A stretch of DNA of 64,000 bases. It comes from Flavisolibacter nicotianae (GTDB lineage: Bacteria; Bacteroidota; Bacteroidia; Chitinophagales; Chitinophagaceae). Positions 53,477 to 60,716 of this stretch are shown here, in pieces. Under the pieces are notes generated by a model. The model ran no database searches, was not told where the DNA came from, and saw only the letters and a list, made by a program, of their open reading frames with translations. Both the position numbers and the translations under genes were made by a program. Within the stretch, counting starts at the first letter, position 1. The number at the start of each line of letters is the position of its first letter. The stretch covers positions 310,001-374,000 of the forward strand of contig NZ_RBCI01000003.1 of assembly GCF_003628535.1 (NCBI RefSeq), in the 5' to 3' direction.

Positions 53477-54583
53477 TTAACGTTGTTGTTGCAACAAAGA
53501 TGGAAGGGCAGGTGGTTTTGCTGGCTGGTTTGGAAAATATTTTTTGAGATGGAGGAAATATCGCTCCAGCGTGTAAAAACTAATTGTGCTAATGAGAAGT
53601 GTTAACAAAAGGCTTGAGGCCACCACCACTGGTGAGGAAGAAGCTGCACCAAAAAACTTTGCACAAAGTGAAACCGTAACCAGATTGATGGGCAAATGAA
53701 GCAAATAAACTCCGTAGGAGATTTTACCGATGAAATTTAGGATTCGGTTATTTCTCAAAAGAGATAAAGAGGTATCGCTTTGTGTAAAAAACAAAAGGAA
53801 AAGATAGGCAACCAGGGCAATCAGGCTATAACCAATGGTGGCCATGAAAGGCGTTTTCATCGAGGCAGAACGAAAAGTCAGGATGCCGGCAAATAGGACT
53901 CCCAGGCTGGTGACCAGCAAAAGCAGGGCGGGTGCTTTTCGAATTCGGTACCCACAGCCTAAAAGCGCTCCGAAAAGAATGCTGTCGATCCGTGTAAATG
54001 TATTGCAGTAATAGACCGCAAATTGGTCCGGATACTGGTGCCAGAGTAGGGTTCGTAAACAAAATACCACCGGTAGCAAGAACAGGATGAGGCGTGTCAG
54101 TTTTTTTCTTGAAACGAAATAAACAAGGATGGGGAAGAATAGGTAGAACTGCTCTTCAACTGCCAACGACCATAGGTGATTTAAATAATATTCCTGCGGG
54201 AGCCTTTTAAAAACAAAGAGCCAGTTTTCTAAAAAAAGAAAATAGTAAAACCAGTTTTCTTTATAAAAAACCAAGCGATTGTGCAGGTCAAAAACGCAGA
54301 CTACCAAAAAAAAGACGGACAAAAGTGCCAGGCAAAGAGGAAGAATGCGCAGGGCACGCCTAATATAAAAATTTCTGAAAAAGGATGATTTATTCTTGTC
54401 GGTACGCAGTAAGATAGTTGTGATGAGAAACCCTGAAATCACAAAAAACAGGTCAACGCCCATCCAGCCCCATTCCCAGTTGGCGTTAGTGATATAAAAA
54501 TGGGAGAAGATAACGCTTAAGACGGCAATCCCACGGAGAGCATCAAGACCGGGGTAATACGATTTAGTGGATAAAGCCTGCAT
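53477..54583 (-). CDS. membrane acyltransferase, OafA/YrhL family
   Basis: 368 residues from the ATG at 54583 (MQALSTKSYYPGLDALRGIAVL). Acyltransferase-3 hallmarks: GLDALRGIAVLSVIFSHF (about 12-29) with the active-site His, FFVISGFLITTIL (about 46-58), RRALRILPL, and about ten membrane helices. Such proteins O-acetylate surface polysaccharides. The start lies 20 bases inside the ribE gene, so it is read as the second gene of that operon, an odd pairing. The gene is clearly AT-rich. Confidence 0.9.
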   Translation of the reverse strand: MQALSTKSYYPGLDALRGIAVLSVIFSHFYITNANWEWGWMGVDLFFVISGFLITTILLRTDKNKSSFFRNFYIRRALRILPLCLALLSVFFLVVCVFDLHNRLVFYKENWFYYFLFLENWLFVFKRLPQEYYLNHLWSLAVEEQFYLFFPILVYFVSRKKLTRLILFLLPVVFCLRTLLWHQYPDQFAVYYCNTFTRIDSILFGALLGCGYRIRKAPALLLLVTSLGVLFAGILTFRSASMKTPFMATIGYSLIALVAYLFLLFFTQSDTSLSLLRNNRILNFIGKISYGVYLLHLPINLVTVSLCAKFFGAASSSPVVVASSLLLTLLISTISFYTLERYFLHLKKYFPNQPAKPPALPSLLQQQR

Positions 54584-55154
54584 TGCGCACAATATACTTT
54601 CCAATCATGTCAAATTCCAGGTTCACACTGTCGCCCTCCCTGAGAGACCGCAGGTTGGTATGTTCGAACGTGTAAGGGATGATGGCTACTTTGAACGAAT
54701 TTTTTTTCACATCAAAAATGGTCAGGCTGATGCCGTTCAGGCTGATAGAGCCTTTTTCAATCACCAGCGGCGCAAATTTTTTGGGGAAGCTAAAGGTGAA
54801 CTCATGGCTGCCGTTGCGGTCTTTGATTTTTTCGCAGTTACCGGTCGTGTCGACATGGCCCTGTACAAAATGCCCGTCCAGGCGTTTTGAAGGCAGCAGG
54901 CTTTGCTCTAAGTTGACGGATTTCCCGATGGCCCACTGTTGCAGGGCGGATTTTTCCAGGGTTTCCAAAACGGCCGTCACCCGGTGGCGATTTTCCCGGA
55001 CTTCTTCTACCGTCAGGCATACGCCGTCGTGCGCCACGCTCTGGTCAATGGTAAACGAATGGGAGAGGGGAGATTCGATCCAAAACGTCTTGTTGGTGCC
55101 GCTTTCGTACAGTTCTTTCACGTCGCCAAGGCTCTCGATAATTCCGGTAAACAT
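54564..55154 (-). CDS. ribE: riboflavin synthase, alpha subunit
   Basis: 196 residues. Two lumazine-binding repeats: the first opens MFTGIIESLGDV with VAHDGVCLTV (about 40-49), the second has DGHFVQGHVDTTG (about 92-104) and SLNGISLTI (about 139-147). It converts two 6,7-dimethyl-8-ribityllumazines to riboflavin in the cytoplasm. The acyltransferase gene overlaps its 3' end by 20 bases. It is divergent from rpsU, with 96 bases between starts. I see no FMN riboswitch fold upstream. Confidence 0.96.
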   Translation of the reverse strand: MFTGIIESLGDVKELYESGTNKTFWIESPLSHSFTIDQSVAHDGVCLTVEEVRENRHRVTAVLETLEKSALQQWAIGKSVNLEQSLLPSKRLDGHFVQGHVDTTGNCEKIKDRNGSHEFTFSFPKKFAPLVIEKGSISLNGISLTIFDVKKNSFKVAIIPYTFEHTNLRSLREGDSVNLEFDMIGKYIVRNAGFIH

Positions 55155-55185
55155 GCGGTAAAATTCGGGGTTTTTACATTTTGTT

Positions 55186-55217
55186 TTGGATTGGAGCGAA
55201 AATTGCGGCTATATTTG
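55186..55217 (+). promoter_or_regulatory. rpsU promoter: TTG and TATATTTG
   Basis: TTG at 55186-55188 (a second at 55191-55193) and TATATTTG at 55210-55217 with 21 (or 16) bases between them, matching the Bacteroidota -33/-7 consensus. The leader to the rpsU ATG is about 25-30 bases. Confidence 0.7.
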
Positions 55218-55234
55218 CGTTTCCAAAAAAAGCA

Positions 55235-55242
55235 AAAGGAGG
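55235..55242 (+). promoter_or_regulatory. strong Shine-Dalgarno sequence of rpsU (AAAGGAGG)
   Basis: AAAGGAGG ends eight bases before the rpsU ATG. None of the neighbouring genes (xerC, hpf, tuf, secE, nusG) has such a site. In Bacteroidota, bS21 helps hide the anti-SD of the ribosome, and rpsU with its strong SD is thought to be autoregulated through this; the sequence here fits that published model. Confidence 0.88.
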
Positions 55243-55250
55243 TATAACGC

Positions 55251-55448
55251 ATGCTAATTATCGATTCAAAAGACTGCGAAAACATAGACAAGGCTCTGAA
55301 GAAATACAAAAAGAAATTCGAAAAAGCCAAGATCTTGTTGCAGTTGCGTGAAAGACAGTCGTTCACCAAGCCTTCTGTAAAACGCAGGGGTGAAGTGCTG
55401 AAGGCTGTTTACAAGCAAAAGATAGCAAGCGGAAAGATCGAAGCCTAA
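55251..55448 (+). CDS. rpsU: 30S ribosomal protein bS21
   Basis: 65 residues, typical length. Starts MLIIDSKDCENIDKALKKYKKKFE in the Bacteroidota style, with a strongly basic C terminus including KRRGEVLKAVYKQK. It sits at the 30S platform near the 3' end of 16S rRNA. The only gene in this block with a textbook Shine-Dalgarno. Its stop codon lies in the loop of a perfect palindrome (GAAGCC-TAA-GGCTTC, 55440-55454), followed by a terminator hairpin. Confidence 0.97.
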   Translation: MLIIDSKDCENIDKALKKYKKKFEKAKILLQLRERQSFTKPSVKRRGEVLKAVYKQKIASGKIEA

Positions 55449-55475
55449 GGCTTCTTCCTCTACCACAATATTGTA

Positions 55476-55513
55476 TAGCTGCAAGGTTTTCTCTACTTTG
55501 CAGCTATTGTTTT
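55476..55513 (+). terminator. intrinsic terminator between rpsU and xerC
   Basis: TAGCTGCAA (55476-55484) and TTGCAGCTA (55498-55506) form a 9-bp stem followed by TTGTTTTTT. Read-through or an overlapping promoter would be needed for xerC, whose ATG follows at 55516. Confidence 0.75.
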
Positions 55514-55515
55514 TT

Positions 55516-56412
55516 ATGGAAAGCCACCACCTCCTACTACAGCCCTTTCTCGATTACCTCAAGTTTGAGAAGCGTTATTCCCGCCACACCTTGCTTTCCT
55601 ATGAAACGGACCTGGTTGCTTTTTTCGACTTTTTGGTAGTGCAATATGGCGATACGGAACTGCCACAGATCACCCACACCCTGGTTCGCAGTTGGCTGGC
55701 TTCGCTGAAGGACGGCGGCCTGTCGGCAAAGACCATTAACCGCAAAATTTCCACCCTCAAGTCTTTTTTCAAGTACCAGGTAAAGACCGGCACTATCCGG
55801 CAAACGCCGATGGCGAAAGTCATCGCCCCGAAAAGTGAAAAGCGGCTGCCGAATTTTGTTGCGGACAAGGATATCCAGACGCTGTTTGACCACGTGGAAT
55901 TTCCCGACACCTGGAAAGGGGCCACGGAACGCCTGCTGCTGCAGCTTTTTTACCAGACGGGGATGCGATTAAGCGAAGCGCTGGGCCTTAGTGAGAGCAG
56001 TATCGATTTTTCAAAGTGCACCATCAAAGTGCTTGGCAAGGGCAACAAGGAGCGCATCATTCCCATGAATGCTACGCTGAAAGACGAATTGCAGGCGTAC
56101 CTGCACAGGAAAAAAGCGGAAGTGGAAGCTGGTGCTGGCGCCTTATTTGTGACGAAGAAAGGAAAACCCGTGTCGCCGCGTTCGGTTTACGCCTCCGTCC
56201 GCCATTACCTGACCCTTGTTACGACCATTCAAAAGCGGAGCCCCCACGTCCTGCGCCACACCTTTGCCACCCATCTCACCAATAATGGCGCCGACCTGAA
56301 TGCCGTAAAAGAGCTGCTCGGACACAGCAGCCTCGCCGCTACGCAGGTCTATACACACAACACGATCGAAAAGCTAAAAAGCATTTACAAAAATGCGCAT
56401 CCAAAGGCCTGA
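55516..56412 (+). CDS. xerC: tyrosine recombinase, XerC-like
   Basis: 298 residues from the ATG at 55516. N-terminal SAM-like core-binding domain (about 5-90) and catalytic domain with the full set of residues: Arg151 (TGMRLSEAL), Lys175, His244 and Arg247 (HVLRHTF), His270 (LLGHSS) and Tyr279 (QVYTH). Length and position in the rpsU-xerC-hpf block mark it as a housekeeping dimer-resolution recombinase rather than a mobile-element integrase. The upstream frame from 55471 runs through the rpsU terminator and is rejected. Confidence 0.93.
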   Translation: MESHHLLLQPFLDYLKFEKRYSRHTLLSYETDLVAFFDFLVVQYGDTELPQITHTLVRSWLASLKDGGLSAKTINRKISTLKSFFKYQVKTGTIRQTPMAKVIAPKSEKRLPNFVADKDIQTLFDHVEFPDTWKGATERLLLQLFYQTGMRLSEALGLSESSIDFSKCTIKVLGKGNKERIIPMNATLKDELQAYLHRKKAEVEAGAGALFVTKKGKPVSPRSVYASVRHYLTLVTTIQKRSPHVLRHTFATHLTNNGADLNAVKELLGHSSLAATQVYTHNTIEKLKSIYKNAHPKA

Positions 56413-56538
56413 AAATTGTGATGGAAATCACGAAATATTTTTGCTTTTTTTCTTTGGCGAAATAGGTTGAAAGAGTACCTTCATAGTCCTACCGGAAATT
56501 GTTCTTTGACTTATTTTTTCACAGATAAAACCAATACT

Positions 56539-56838
56539 ATGATCGTACATGTTCAAGCGCTTCACTTTGATGCGGACCGAAAATTGGTGGATTTTATTAC
56601 CAAGAAATTGGAGAAACTGAATCAGTATCACGACCGGATTATCAAAGTGGATGTAATTCTTAATCTGGACAATGTAAAACATCAGATTAAGGATAAAATT
56701 GCAGAGATACGGGTGCATGTGCCACGGGCTGATTTTTTTGTAAAGTCAACCAGCAAGTCGTTTGAAGTTTCATTTGAAGAAGCTTTCAATGCAGTTGTTC
56801 AACAGATAAAAAAGAAAAAAGAAAGACAAGCCGCTTAA
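56539..56838 (+). CDS. hpf: short ribosome hibernation-promoting factor
   Basis: 99 residues from the ATG at 56539 (MIVHVQALHFDADRKLVDFITK). A single S30AE/HPF domain with the basic helix of the family and a Lys-rich end, KKKKERQ. It binds the 30S decoding region and stops translation in stationary phase. The short form lacks the C-terminal dimerisation domain of long HPF. It sits between xerC and a tRNA cluster, as in many Bacteroidota. Confidence 0.94.
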   Translation: MIVHVQALHFDADRKLVDFITKKLEKLNQYHDRIIKVDVILNLDNVKHQIKDKIAEIRVHVPRADFFVKSTSKSFEVSFEEAFNAVVQQIKKKKERQAA

Positions 56839-56847
56839 AAAATTGAT

Positions 56848-56876
56848 AAATCCTGCCTTCGGGCAGGATTTTTTTT
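56848..56876 (+). terminator. intrinsic terminator after hpf
   Basis: AAATCCTGCC and GGCAGGATTT with a TTCG tetraloop (56858-56861) and an eight-base T run (56869-56876). A textbook stable terminator. Confidence 0.95.
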
Positions 56877-56982
56877 GCCCTTTGCTGAAAAATTTTTTGT
56901 TTCCATTTTGCTGATATTCATTTTCCATTACCTTTGCCATCCCGAAAAACAAGGGAGCTCTTTCAAAGGATCAATAAAACAC

Positions 56983-57055
56983 GCCACTTTAGCTCAGCTG
57001 GTAGAGCAACTGATTTGTAATCAGTAGGTCGTTGGTTCGACTCCGACAAGTGGCT
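56983..57055 (+). tRNA. tRNA-Thr (anticodon TGT)
   Basis: 73 bases. Acceptor GCCACTT/AAGTGGC, anticodon stem ACTGA/TCAGT around TTTGTAA (anticodon TGT), T loop GGTTCGACTCC. CCA not encoded. First of four tRNAs before tuf. Confidence 0.96.
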
Positions 57056-57141
57056 CAGGCCTATTTACTATTTAAGCGATAAGATTTAATATTGCGGTTT
57101 TCCACGTATTTAATTGTCACTTTTAAATTTTAAATAGAGGC

Positions 57142-57223
57142 GGGCAGGTTCCAGAGCGGCCAAATGGGGCGGACTGTAAATCCGCTGTCTTCGACTTCAG
57201 TGGTTCGAATCCACTCCTGCCCA
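57142..57223 (+). tRNA. tRNA-Tyr (anticodon GTA)
   Basis: 82 bases with a long variable arm, as expected for Tyr. Acceptor GGGCAGG/CCTGCCC, anticodon stem GCGGA/TCCGC around CTGTAAA (anticodon GTA), discriminator A. Confidence 0.96.
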
Positions 57224-57225
57224 CA

Positions 57226-57306
57226 GGGCCACTTGCCGACAGGCAATTGGCAGATAAACAAGTTCTTTGATTTGCAAATTGCCTCTTGGCTTTTTGCATA
57301 TTGAAC
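57226..57306. repeat. degenerate heptad-type inverted array between tRNA-Tyr and tRNA-Gly
   Basis: Left part CACTTGC, CGACAGG, CAATTGG, CAGATAA and right part TGATTTG, CAAATTG, CCTCTTG show 7-nt spacing of similar words, and CAATTGG..., GGCAATT and AATTGCC are inverted copies. Less regular than the other arrays in the window; boundaries are approximate. Confidence 0.45.
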
Positions 57307-57308
57307 AA

Positions 57309-57381
57309 GCGGGAGTAGCTCATTTGGTAGAGCGATAGCCTTCCAAGCTATAGGTGGCGAGTTCGAGCCTCGTCTCCCGCT
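57309..57381 (+). tRNA. tRNA-Gly (anticodon TCC)
   Basis: 73 bases. Acceptor GCGGGAG/CTCCCGC, anticodon stem ATAGC/GCTAT around CTTCCAA (anticodon TCC), T loop GAGTTCGAGCC. Confidence 0.96.
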
Positions 57382-57387
57382 CCCTTT

Positions 57388-57466
57388 CAGTTTGCAGTCT
57401 GCAGTTAGCAGCTTGCAGTTGTTGAATCTGCAGTGCCAACTGCCAACTGATCACTGCCAACTGAGG
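57388..57466. repeat. heptad inverted array between tRNA-Gly and tRNA-Thr(GGT)
   Basis: Five heptads CAGTTTG, CAGTCTG, CAGTTAG, CAGCTTG, CAGTTGT (57388-57422), a spacer, then inverted words GTGCCAA, CTGCCAA, CTGATCA, CTGCCAA, CTGAGG (57433-57466). The register is exact at 7 nt on both arms. It fills nearly the whole gap between two tRNA genes. Confidence 0.85.
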
Positions 57467-57469
57467 TAC

Positions 57470-57541
<72 letters not shown>

Positions 57542-57547
57542 CAAGTC

Positions 57548-57620
57548 GTGAATGGTAACCGGTCAAGCGTGAATGAGGGAAACTTCAGGGAACGTTTGGC
57601 ATTTTGCAGTTTACGGTTTC
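57548..57620. repeat. heptad array in the tuf leader region
   Basis: GTNA recurs every seven bases: GTGA (57548), GTAA (57555), GTCA (57562), GTGA (57569). Further on, CGTTTGG, CATTTTG, CAGTTTA, CGGTTTC (57593-57620) are again in 7-nt register. The two halves are not clean inverted copies. It lies between tRNA-Thr and tuf. Confidence 0.55.
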
Positions 57621-57771
57621 GCTGCAAAGCGAACAAAATGTAGAAGTGTGCGACGCAACAGAATTTCAATCGACATCCTGTTGCCGGCAACATAAAAATT
57701 TTCCTTCGAGCTGTTAGTTGGTTCGTCGGAAGCAAACAAAAACAAAAACTCCACAACTAAAAACCGATAAG

Positions 57772-58959
57772 ATGGCAAAAGAAAGTTTTAAGCGGGATAA
57801 ACCCCACGTTAACGTTGGTACCATCGGTCACGTTGACCATGGTAAAACCACTTTGACTGCTGCTATTACCTCCATTCTGTCTCAGAAGGGTTTAGCAGAA
57901 GCAAAAAAATACGATGAAATTGATGGTGCTCCGGAAGAAAAAGAGCGTGGTATCACCATTAACACTGCACACGTAGAGTACCAAACAGCCAGCCGTCACT
58001 ATGCACACGTTGACTGTCCTGGTCACGCTGACTACGTAAAGAACATGATTACCGGTGCTGCGCAAATGGACGGTGCTATCTTGGTTGTGGCTGCTACCGA
58101 TGGTCCTATGCCGCAAACAAAAGAGCACATCCTGCTGGCCCGCCAGGTAGGTGTACCTCGCATCGTGGTATTCATGAACAAAGTTGACTTAGTTGACGAC
58201 CCCGAGCTGCTGGAACTGGTTGAGATGGAAATCCGCGACCTGCTCAGCTCTTACGGTTTCGACGGTGACAATACGCCGATCATTCAAGGTTCTGCTACAG
58301 GTGCCCTGGCTGGTGAAGCAAAATGGGTTGCAAAAGTAGAAGAGCTGATGGATGCGGTTGATGCCTACATTCCGCTGCCTCCTCGTCCGGTGGATCTGCC
58401 GTTCCTGATGTCTGTAGAGGACGTCTTCTCAATCACCGGTCGTGGTACCGTTGCTACCGGCCGTATCGAAAGAGGTCGTATCAAAGTTGGTGAGCCTGTT
58501 GAGATCGTTGGTCTGATGGATGCTCCGCTGACTTCTACTTGTACAGGTGTGGAAATGTTCCGCAAACTGTTGGATGAAGGGGAAGCTGGTGACAACGCAG
58601 GTCTGCTGTTGCGCGGTATTGAAAAAACGCAAATCCGCCGCGGTATGGTTATCTGTAAGCCGGGTTCGATCACGCCGCACACTGACTTCAAAGGCGAGGT
58701 TTATGTACTGAGCAAAGAAGAAGGTGGACGTCACACGCCATTCTTCCAGAAATACCGTCCTCAGTTCTACTTCCGTACAACGGACGTTACCGGTGAGGTT
58801 GAACTGCCTGCTGGAACGGAGATGGTAATGCCTGGTGATAACACGAACCTGACTGTAAAACTGATCCAGCCGATCGCGATGGAGAAAGGTTTGAAGTTCG
58901 CCATCCGCGAAGGTGGTCGTACAGTTGGTGCCGGTCAGGTAACTGAAATTCTGAAATAA
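57772..58959 (+). CDS. tuf: translation elongation factor EF-Tu
   Basis: 395 residues from the ATG at 57772 ([21 protein letters not shown]). GTPase motifs: P loop GHVDHGKT (19-26), DCPGHAD switch II (about 81-87), NKVD (about 136-139) and SAT in QGSATGAL. Domains 2 and 3 are complete, ending [10 protein letters not shown]. It delivers aminoacyl-tRNA to the ribosome. Codon use is visibly biased as expected of a highly expressed gene. The 18-codon upstream frame extension uses a non-ATG start. Confidence 0.98.
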   Translation: MAKESFKRDKPHVNVGTIGHVDHGKTTLTAAITSILSQKGLAEAKKYDEIDGAPEEKERGITINTAHVEYQTASRHYAHVDCPGHADYVKNMITGAAQMDGAILVVAATDGPMPQTKEHILLARQVGVPRIVVFMNKVDLVDDPELLELVEMEIRDLLSSYGFDGDNTPIIQGSATGALAGEAKWVAKVEELMDAVDAYIPLPPRPVDLPFLMSVEDVFSITGRGTVATGRIERGRIKVGEPVEIVGLMDAPLTSTCTGVEMFRKLLDEGEAGDNAGLLLRGIEKTQIRRGMVICKPGSITPHTDFKGEVYVLSKEEGGRHTPFFQKYRPQFYFRTTDVTGEVELPAGTEMVMPGDNTNLTVKLIQPIAMEKGLKFAIREGGRTVGAGQVTEILK

Positions 58960-59063
58960 GCTTTTTGCCTTTAGCTTTTAGCTATTGGCCGAAAGGCAGG
59001 GCAAATAATCCTATATTTGCTCCATATTGCTAAGAGCTATTAGCGCTGCTAGTAGCTCTTAGC
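58960..59063. repeat. heptad arrays bracketing the tRNA-Trp promoter
   Basis: First array GCTTTTT, GCCTTTA, GCTTTTA, GCTATTG, GCCGAAA (58960-58994) starts over the tuf stop codon's last base region; second array GCTAAGA, GCTATTA, GCGCTGC, TAGTAGC, TCTTAGC (59029-59063). In the second, the arms CTAAGAGCTA (59030-59039) and TAGCTCTTAG (59053-59062) are perfect inverted repeats. The promoter element TATATTTG lies between the two arrays. Confidence 0.75.
59012..59019 (+). promoter_or_regulatory. TATATTTG, -7 element of trpT-secE-nusG
   Basis: Exact match to TAnnTTTG, 50 bases before tRNA-Trp. A TTG at 58985-58987 is somewhat far (24 bases) for the -33 element. The leader would contain the 10-bp hairpin at 59030-59062. 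Confidence 0.6.
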
Positions 59064-59068
59064 GTTCT

Positions 59069-59139
59069 ACGGGCATAGTTCAATGGCAGAATAGCGGTCT
59101 CCAAAACCGTTGATGGGAGTTCGAATCTCTCTGCCCGTG
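59069..59139 (+). tRNA. tRNA-Trp (anticodon CCA)
   Basis: 71 bases. Acceptor ACGGGCA/TGCCCGT, discriminator G as expected for Trp, anticodon CCA in loop CTCCAAA, T loop GTTCGAATC. Position between tuf and secE is the usual one. Confidence 0.96.
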
Positions 59140-59147
59140 CAAATAAA

Positions 59148-59210
59148 AAGTTCGAAGTTCGAGGTGTGATGTTCAATTTTTTTGAACCCAGCCTCGAACT
59201 TCGAACGTAA
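59148..59210. repeat. heptad inverted array between tRNA-Trp and secE
   Basis: Nine consecutive heptads: AAGTTCG, AAGTTCG, AGGTGTG, ATGTTCA, ATTTTTT, TGAACCC, AGCCTCG, AACTTCG, AACGTAA. The outer arms pair perfectly over 15 bp (59150-59164 with 59192-59206), and GTTCAA (59171-59176) pairs with TTGAAC (59182-59187) inside. The hairpin would form in the trpT-secE-nusG transcript, 18 bases before the secE start. Confidence 0.88.
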
Positions 59211-59228
59211 TAAACCACGAACGATTTT

Positions 59229-59420
59229 ATGAACAAGATTTCAATTTACTTCCGCGAATCGTACAAAGAATTGACGGAAAAAGTGACCTGGCCCAACTGG
59301 CTGCAATTGCAGCAGTCGACCATGATTGTGCTGGCTGCGACCCTTCTGATCACGGCTGTTGTGGCGATTATGGATCTTATTTCGGCTACCGGCCTGAAAT
59401 TTATCTACAAAATTTTCTAA
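59229..59420 (+). CDS. secE: preprotein translocase subunit SecE
   Basis: 63 residues with one membrane helix (about 34-55) preceded by the conserved amphipathic segment YFRESYKELTEKVTWPNW (7-24). It clamps the two halves of SecY in the inner membrane. nusG follows two bases after the stop. A long heptad hairpin separates it from tRNA-Trp. Confidence 0.97.
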   Translation: MNKISIYFRESYKELTEKVTWPNWLQLQQSTMIVLAATLLITAVVAIMDLISATGLKFIYKIF

Positions 59421-59422
59421 GA

Positions 59423-60007
59423 ATGGAATCAACAGCACAAAATACACAAGAGCCGCAACAGCAGGAAACCAAGTGGTATGTGCTGCGTGTGGTAAGTGGT
59501 AAAGAAAAAAAGGTAAAAGAATACCTCGACAAGGAAGTTTCCCGCGGCGGCTGGGGACATGTTGTGAAGCAGGTATTTCTCCCGGTGGAAAAAGTTTACA
59601 AGGTCCAGAACGGGAAGAAGGTGATGCGGGAGCGCAACTACTATCCCGGCTATGTGATGATTGAAATTGCCGAAGGAAAACTCAGCGACGACCTGAAAGA
59701 AATTATTAAGAATACATCCAACGTCATTCACTTTCTTGGTAAGGAAAATCCCATTGCCCTGCGCAAGGCAGAAGTGAACAAGATGCTTGGCAAGATGGAC
59801 GAAATGGCCGAAGCGGGTGGGGTGAGCATGAGCGAGCCATTCATCGTTGGCGAAACCATCAAGATCATTGAAGGGCCGTTCAATGACTTTAACGGGGTGA
59901 TTGAAGAAGTAAATGACGAAAAGAAGAAATTAAAGGTGACTGTAAAAATCTTCGGTCGTTCCACACCAGTAGAGCTGAACTACATGCAGGTAGAAAAGCT
60001 GAGCTGA
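59423..60007 (+). CDS. nusG: transcription termination/antitermination factor NusG
   Basis: 194 residues. NGN domain (about 14-130, KWYVLRVVSGKEKKVKEYLD, then YYPGYVMIEI and IHFLGKENPIALRKAE) and C-terminal KOW domain (about 145-194, GETIKIIEGPFNDFNGVIEE). It binds RNA polymerase and links it to Rho or the ribosome. It is followed by a terminator instead of rplK-rplA, which normally continue this operon. Confidence 0.97.
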   Translation: MESTAQNTQEPQQQETKWYVLRVVSGKEKKVKEYLDKEVSRGGWGHVVKQVFLPVEKVYKVQNGKKVMRERNYYPGYVMIEIAEGKLSDDLKEIIKNTSNVIHFLGKENPIALRKAEVNKMLGKMDEMAEAGGVSMSEPFIVGETIKIIEGPFNDFNGVIEEVNDEKKKLKVTVKIFGRSTPVELNYMQVEKLS

Positions 60008-60033
60008 TTGTATTAGAACAGAGATTTATTTTT

Positions 60034-60068
60034 AAAAGCTGGTTCAATTGGACCAGCTTTTTTTATGC
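60034..60068 (+). terminator. intrinsic terminator after nusG
   Basis: AAAAGCTGGT (60034-60043) and ACCAGCTTTT (60052-60061) form a 10-bp stem with a T run. It ends the secE-nusG operon 26 bases after the nusG stop. Confidence 0.92.
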
Positions 60069-60093
60069 CCGGCCCCGGTCTTTAGTTTTATAG

Positions 60094-60589
60094 ATGTACC
60101 TGCGCTACCCGGTGGCCAGAATCTGGCAACTTCTTGCAGGGGTAATGTTATTGCGACTTGTCTATGCTGCGCTGATCATTCCCTTGCAGTACAAGGCTTT
60201 CCCGGCTATAGACAGCCGGTGGCTGTGGCCGCAACGGTTATCAGGAACGCTTCACTTCAATACAGGGGCAAAGCCGTGCGGTTTCCTGTGGCAATCAAAA
60301 ACCGGATGTTTTCCTACCGATCCGATACAGTCACAAAGCCCTCCGGCATCTCCTATCAAATTCCTTCCTATTACTTTTTGTCAACGGGCAAAATCATGAC
60401 CTTGATACAATGCCGCATGCGAGAACCGTCTATTTTTCATACGCTTCGCAAATGGATCAGCATGCTGTTGATTCGGTGTTCTGTTTTTTCGACGGAAATA
60501 TGAATGCGAAGGTGATTTTCTACCAGCTAAAAGAGATGGCGGAAGCAGGCCTTAGGAAACCTGGCGATGCAATGAAGGCATTCAAATGA
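60094..60589 (+). pseudogene. frameshifted remnant of a small membrane-anchored protein
   Basis: Three reading frames join into one plausible protein. The first begins at the ATG at 60094 with a hydrophobic segment (IWQLLAGVMLLRLVYAALII), the second continues with YRGKAVRFPVAIKNRMFSYR and ISYQIPSYYFLSTG (to about 60390), the third with DTMPHARTVYFSYASQMDQH, VFCFFDGNMNAKVIFYQLKE and a stop at 60587-60589. Each part has coding-like composition in its own frame only. I infer a gene disrupted by two frameshifts (or sequence errors) near 60200-60230 and 60390-60400. The family is not recognised. Confidence 0.5.
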
Positions 60590-60716
60590 AATTGGTACCG
60601 GCGTTAATGAAAACATAATTCACCTTGGTAGATTTTGTTTTTGATAAGCGGTAACTATTTGAACACTTGCTACGTATAACTTCGTTGAACGGGATGCCGG
60701 CGCCAAACCACAACCA
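60590..60716. other. short spacer before the DUF5916 gene
   Basis: About 127 bases without a gene; the whole 60008-60716 stretch holds only a terminator and the frameshifted remnant. I see no clear TAnnTTTG promoter immediately before the 60717 start. Confidence 0.4.

Noticed and set aside
54600-55250. FMN riboswitch for ribE
   Set aside because: The 96 bases between ribE and rpsU are too short and contain no RFN-type conserved helices that I can see.
55516-56412. Tyrosine recombinase as integrase of a mobile element beside tRNA genes
   Set aside because: It belongs to the conserved rpsU-xerC-hpf block, has standard Xer length, and no direct repeats of tRNA ends or cargo genes were seen.
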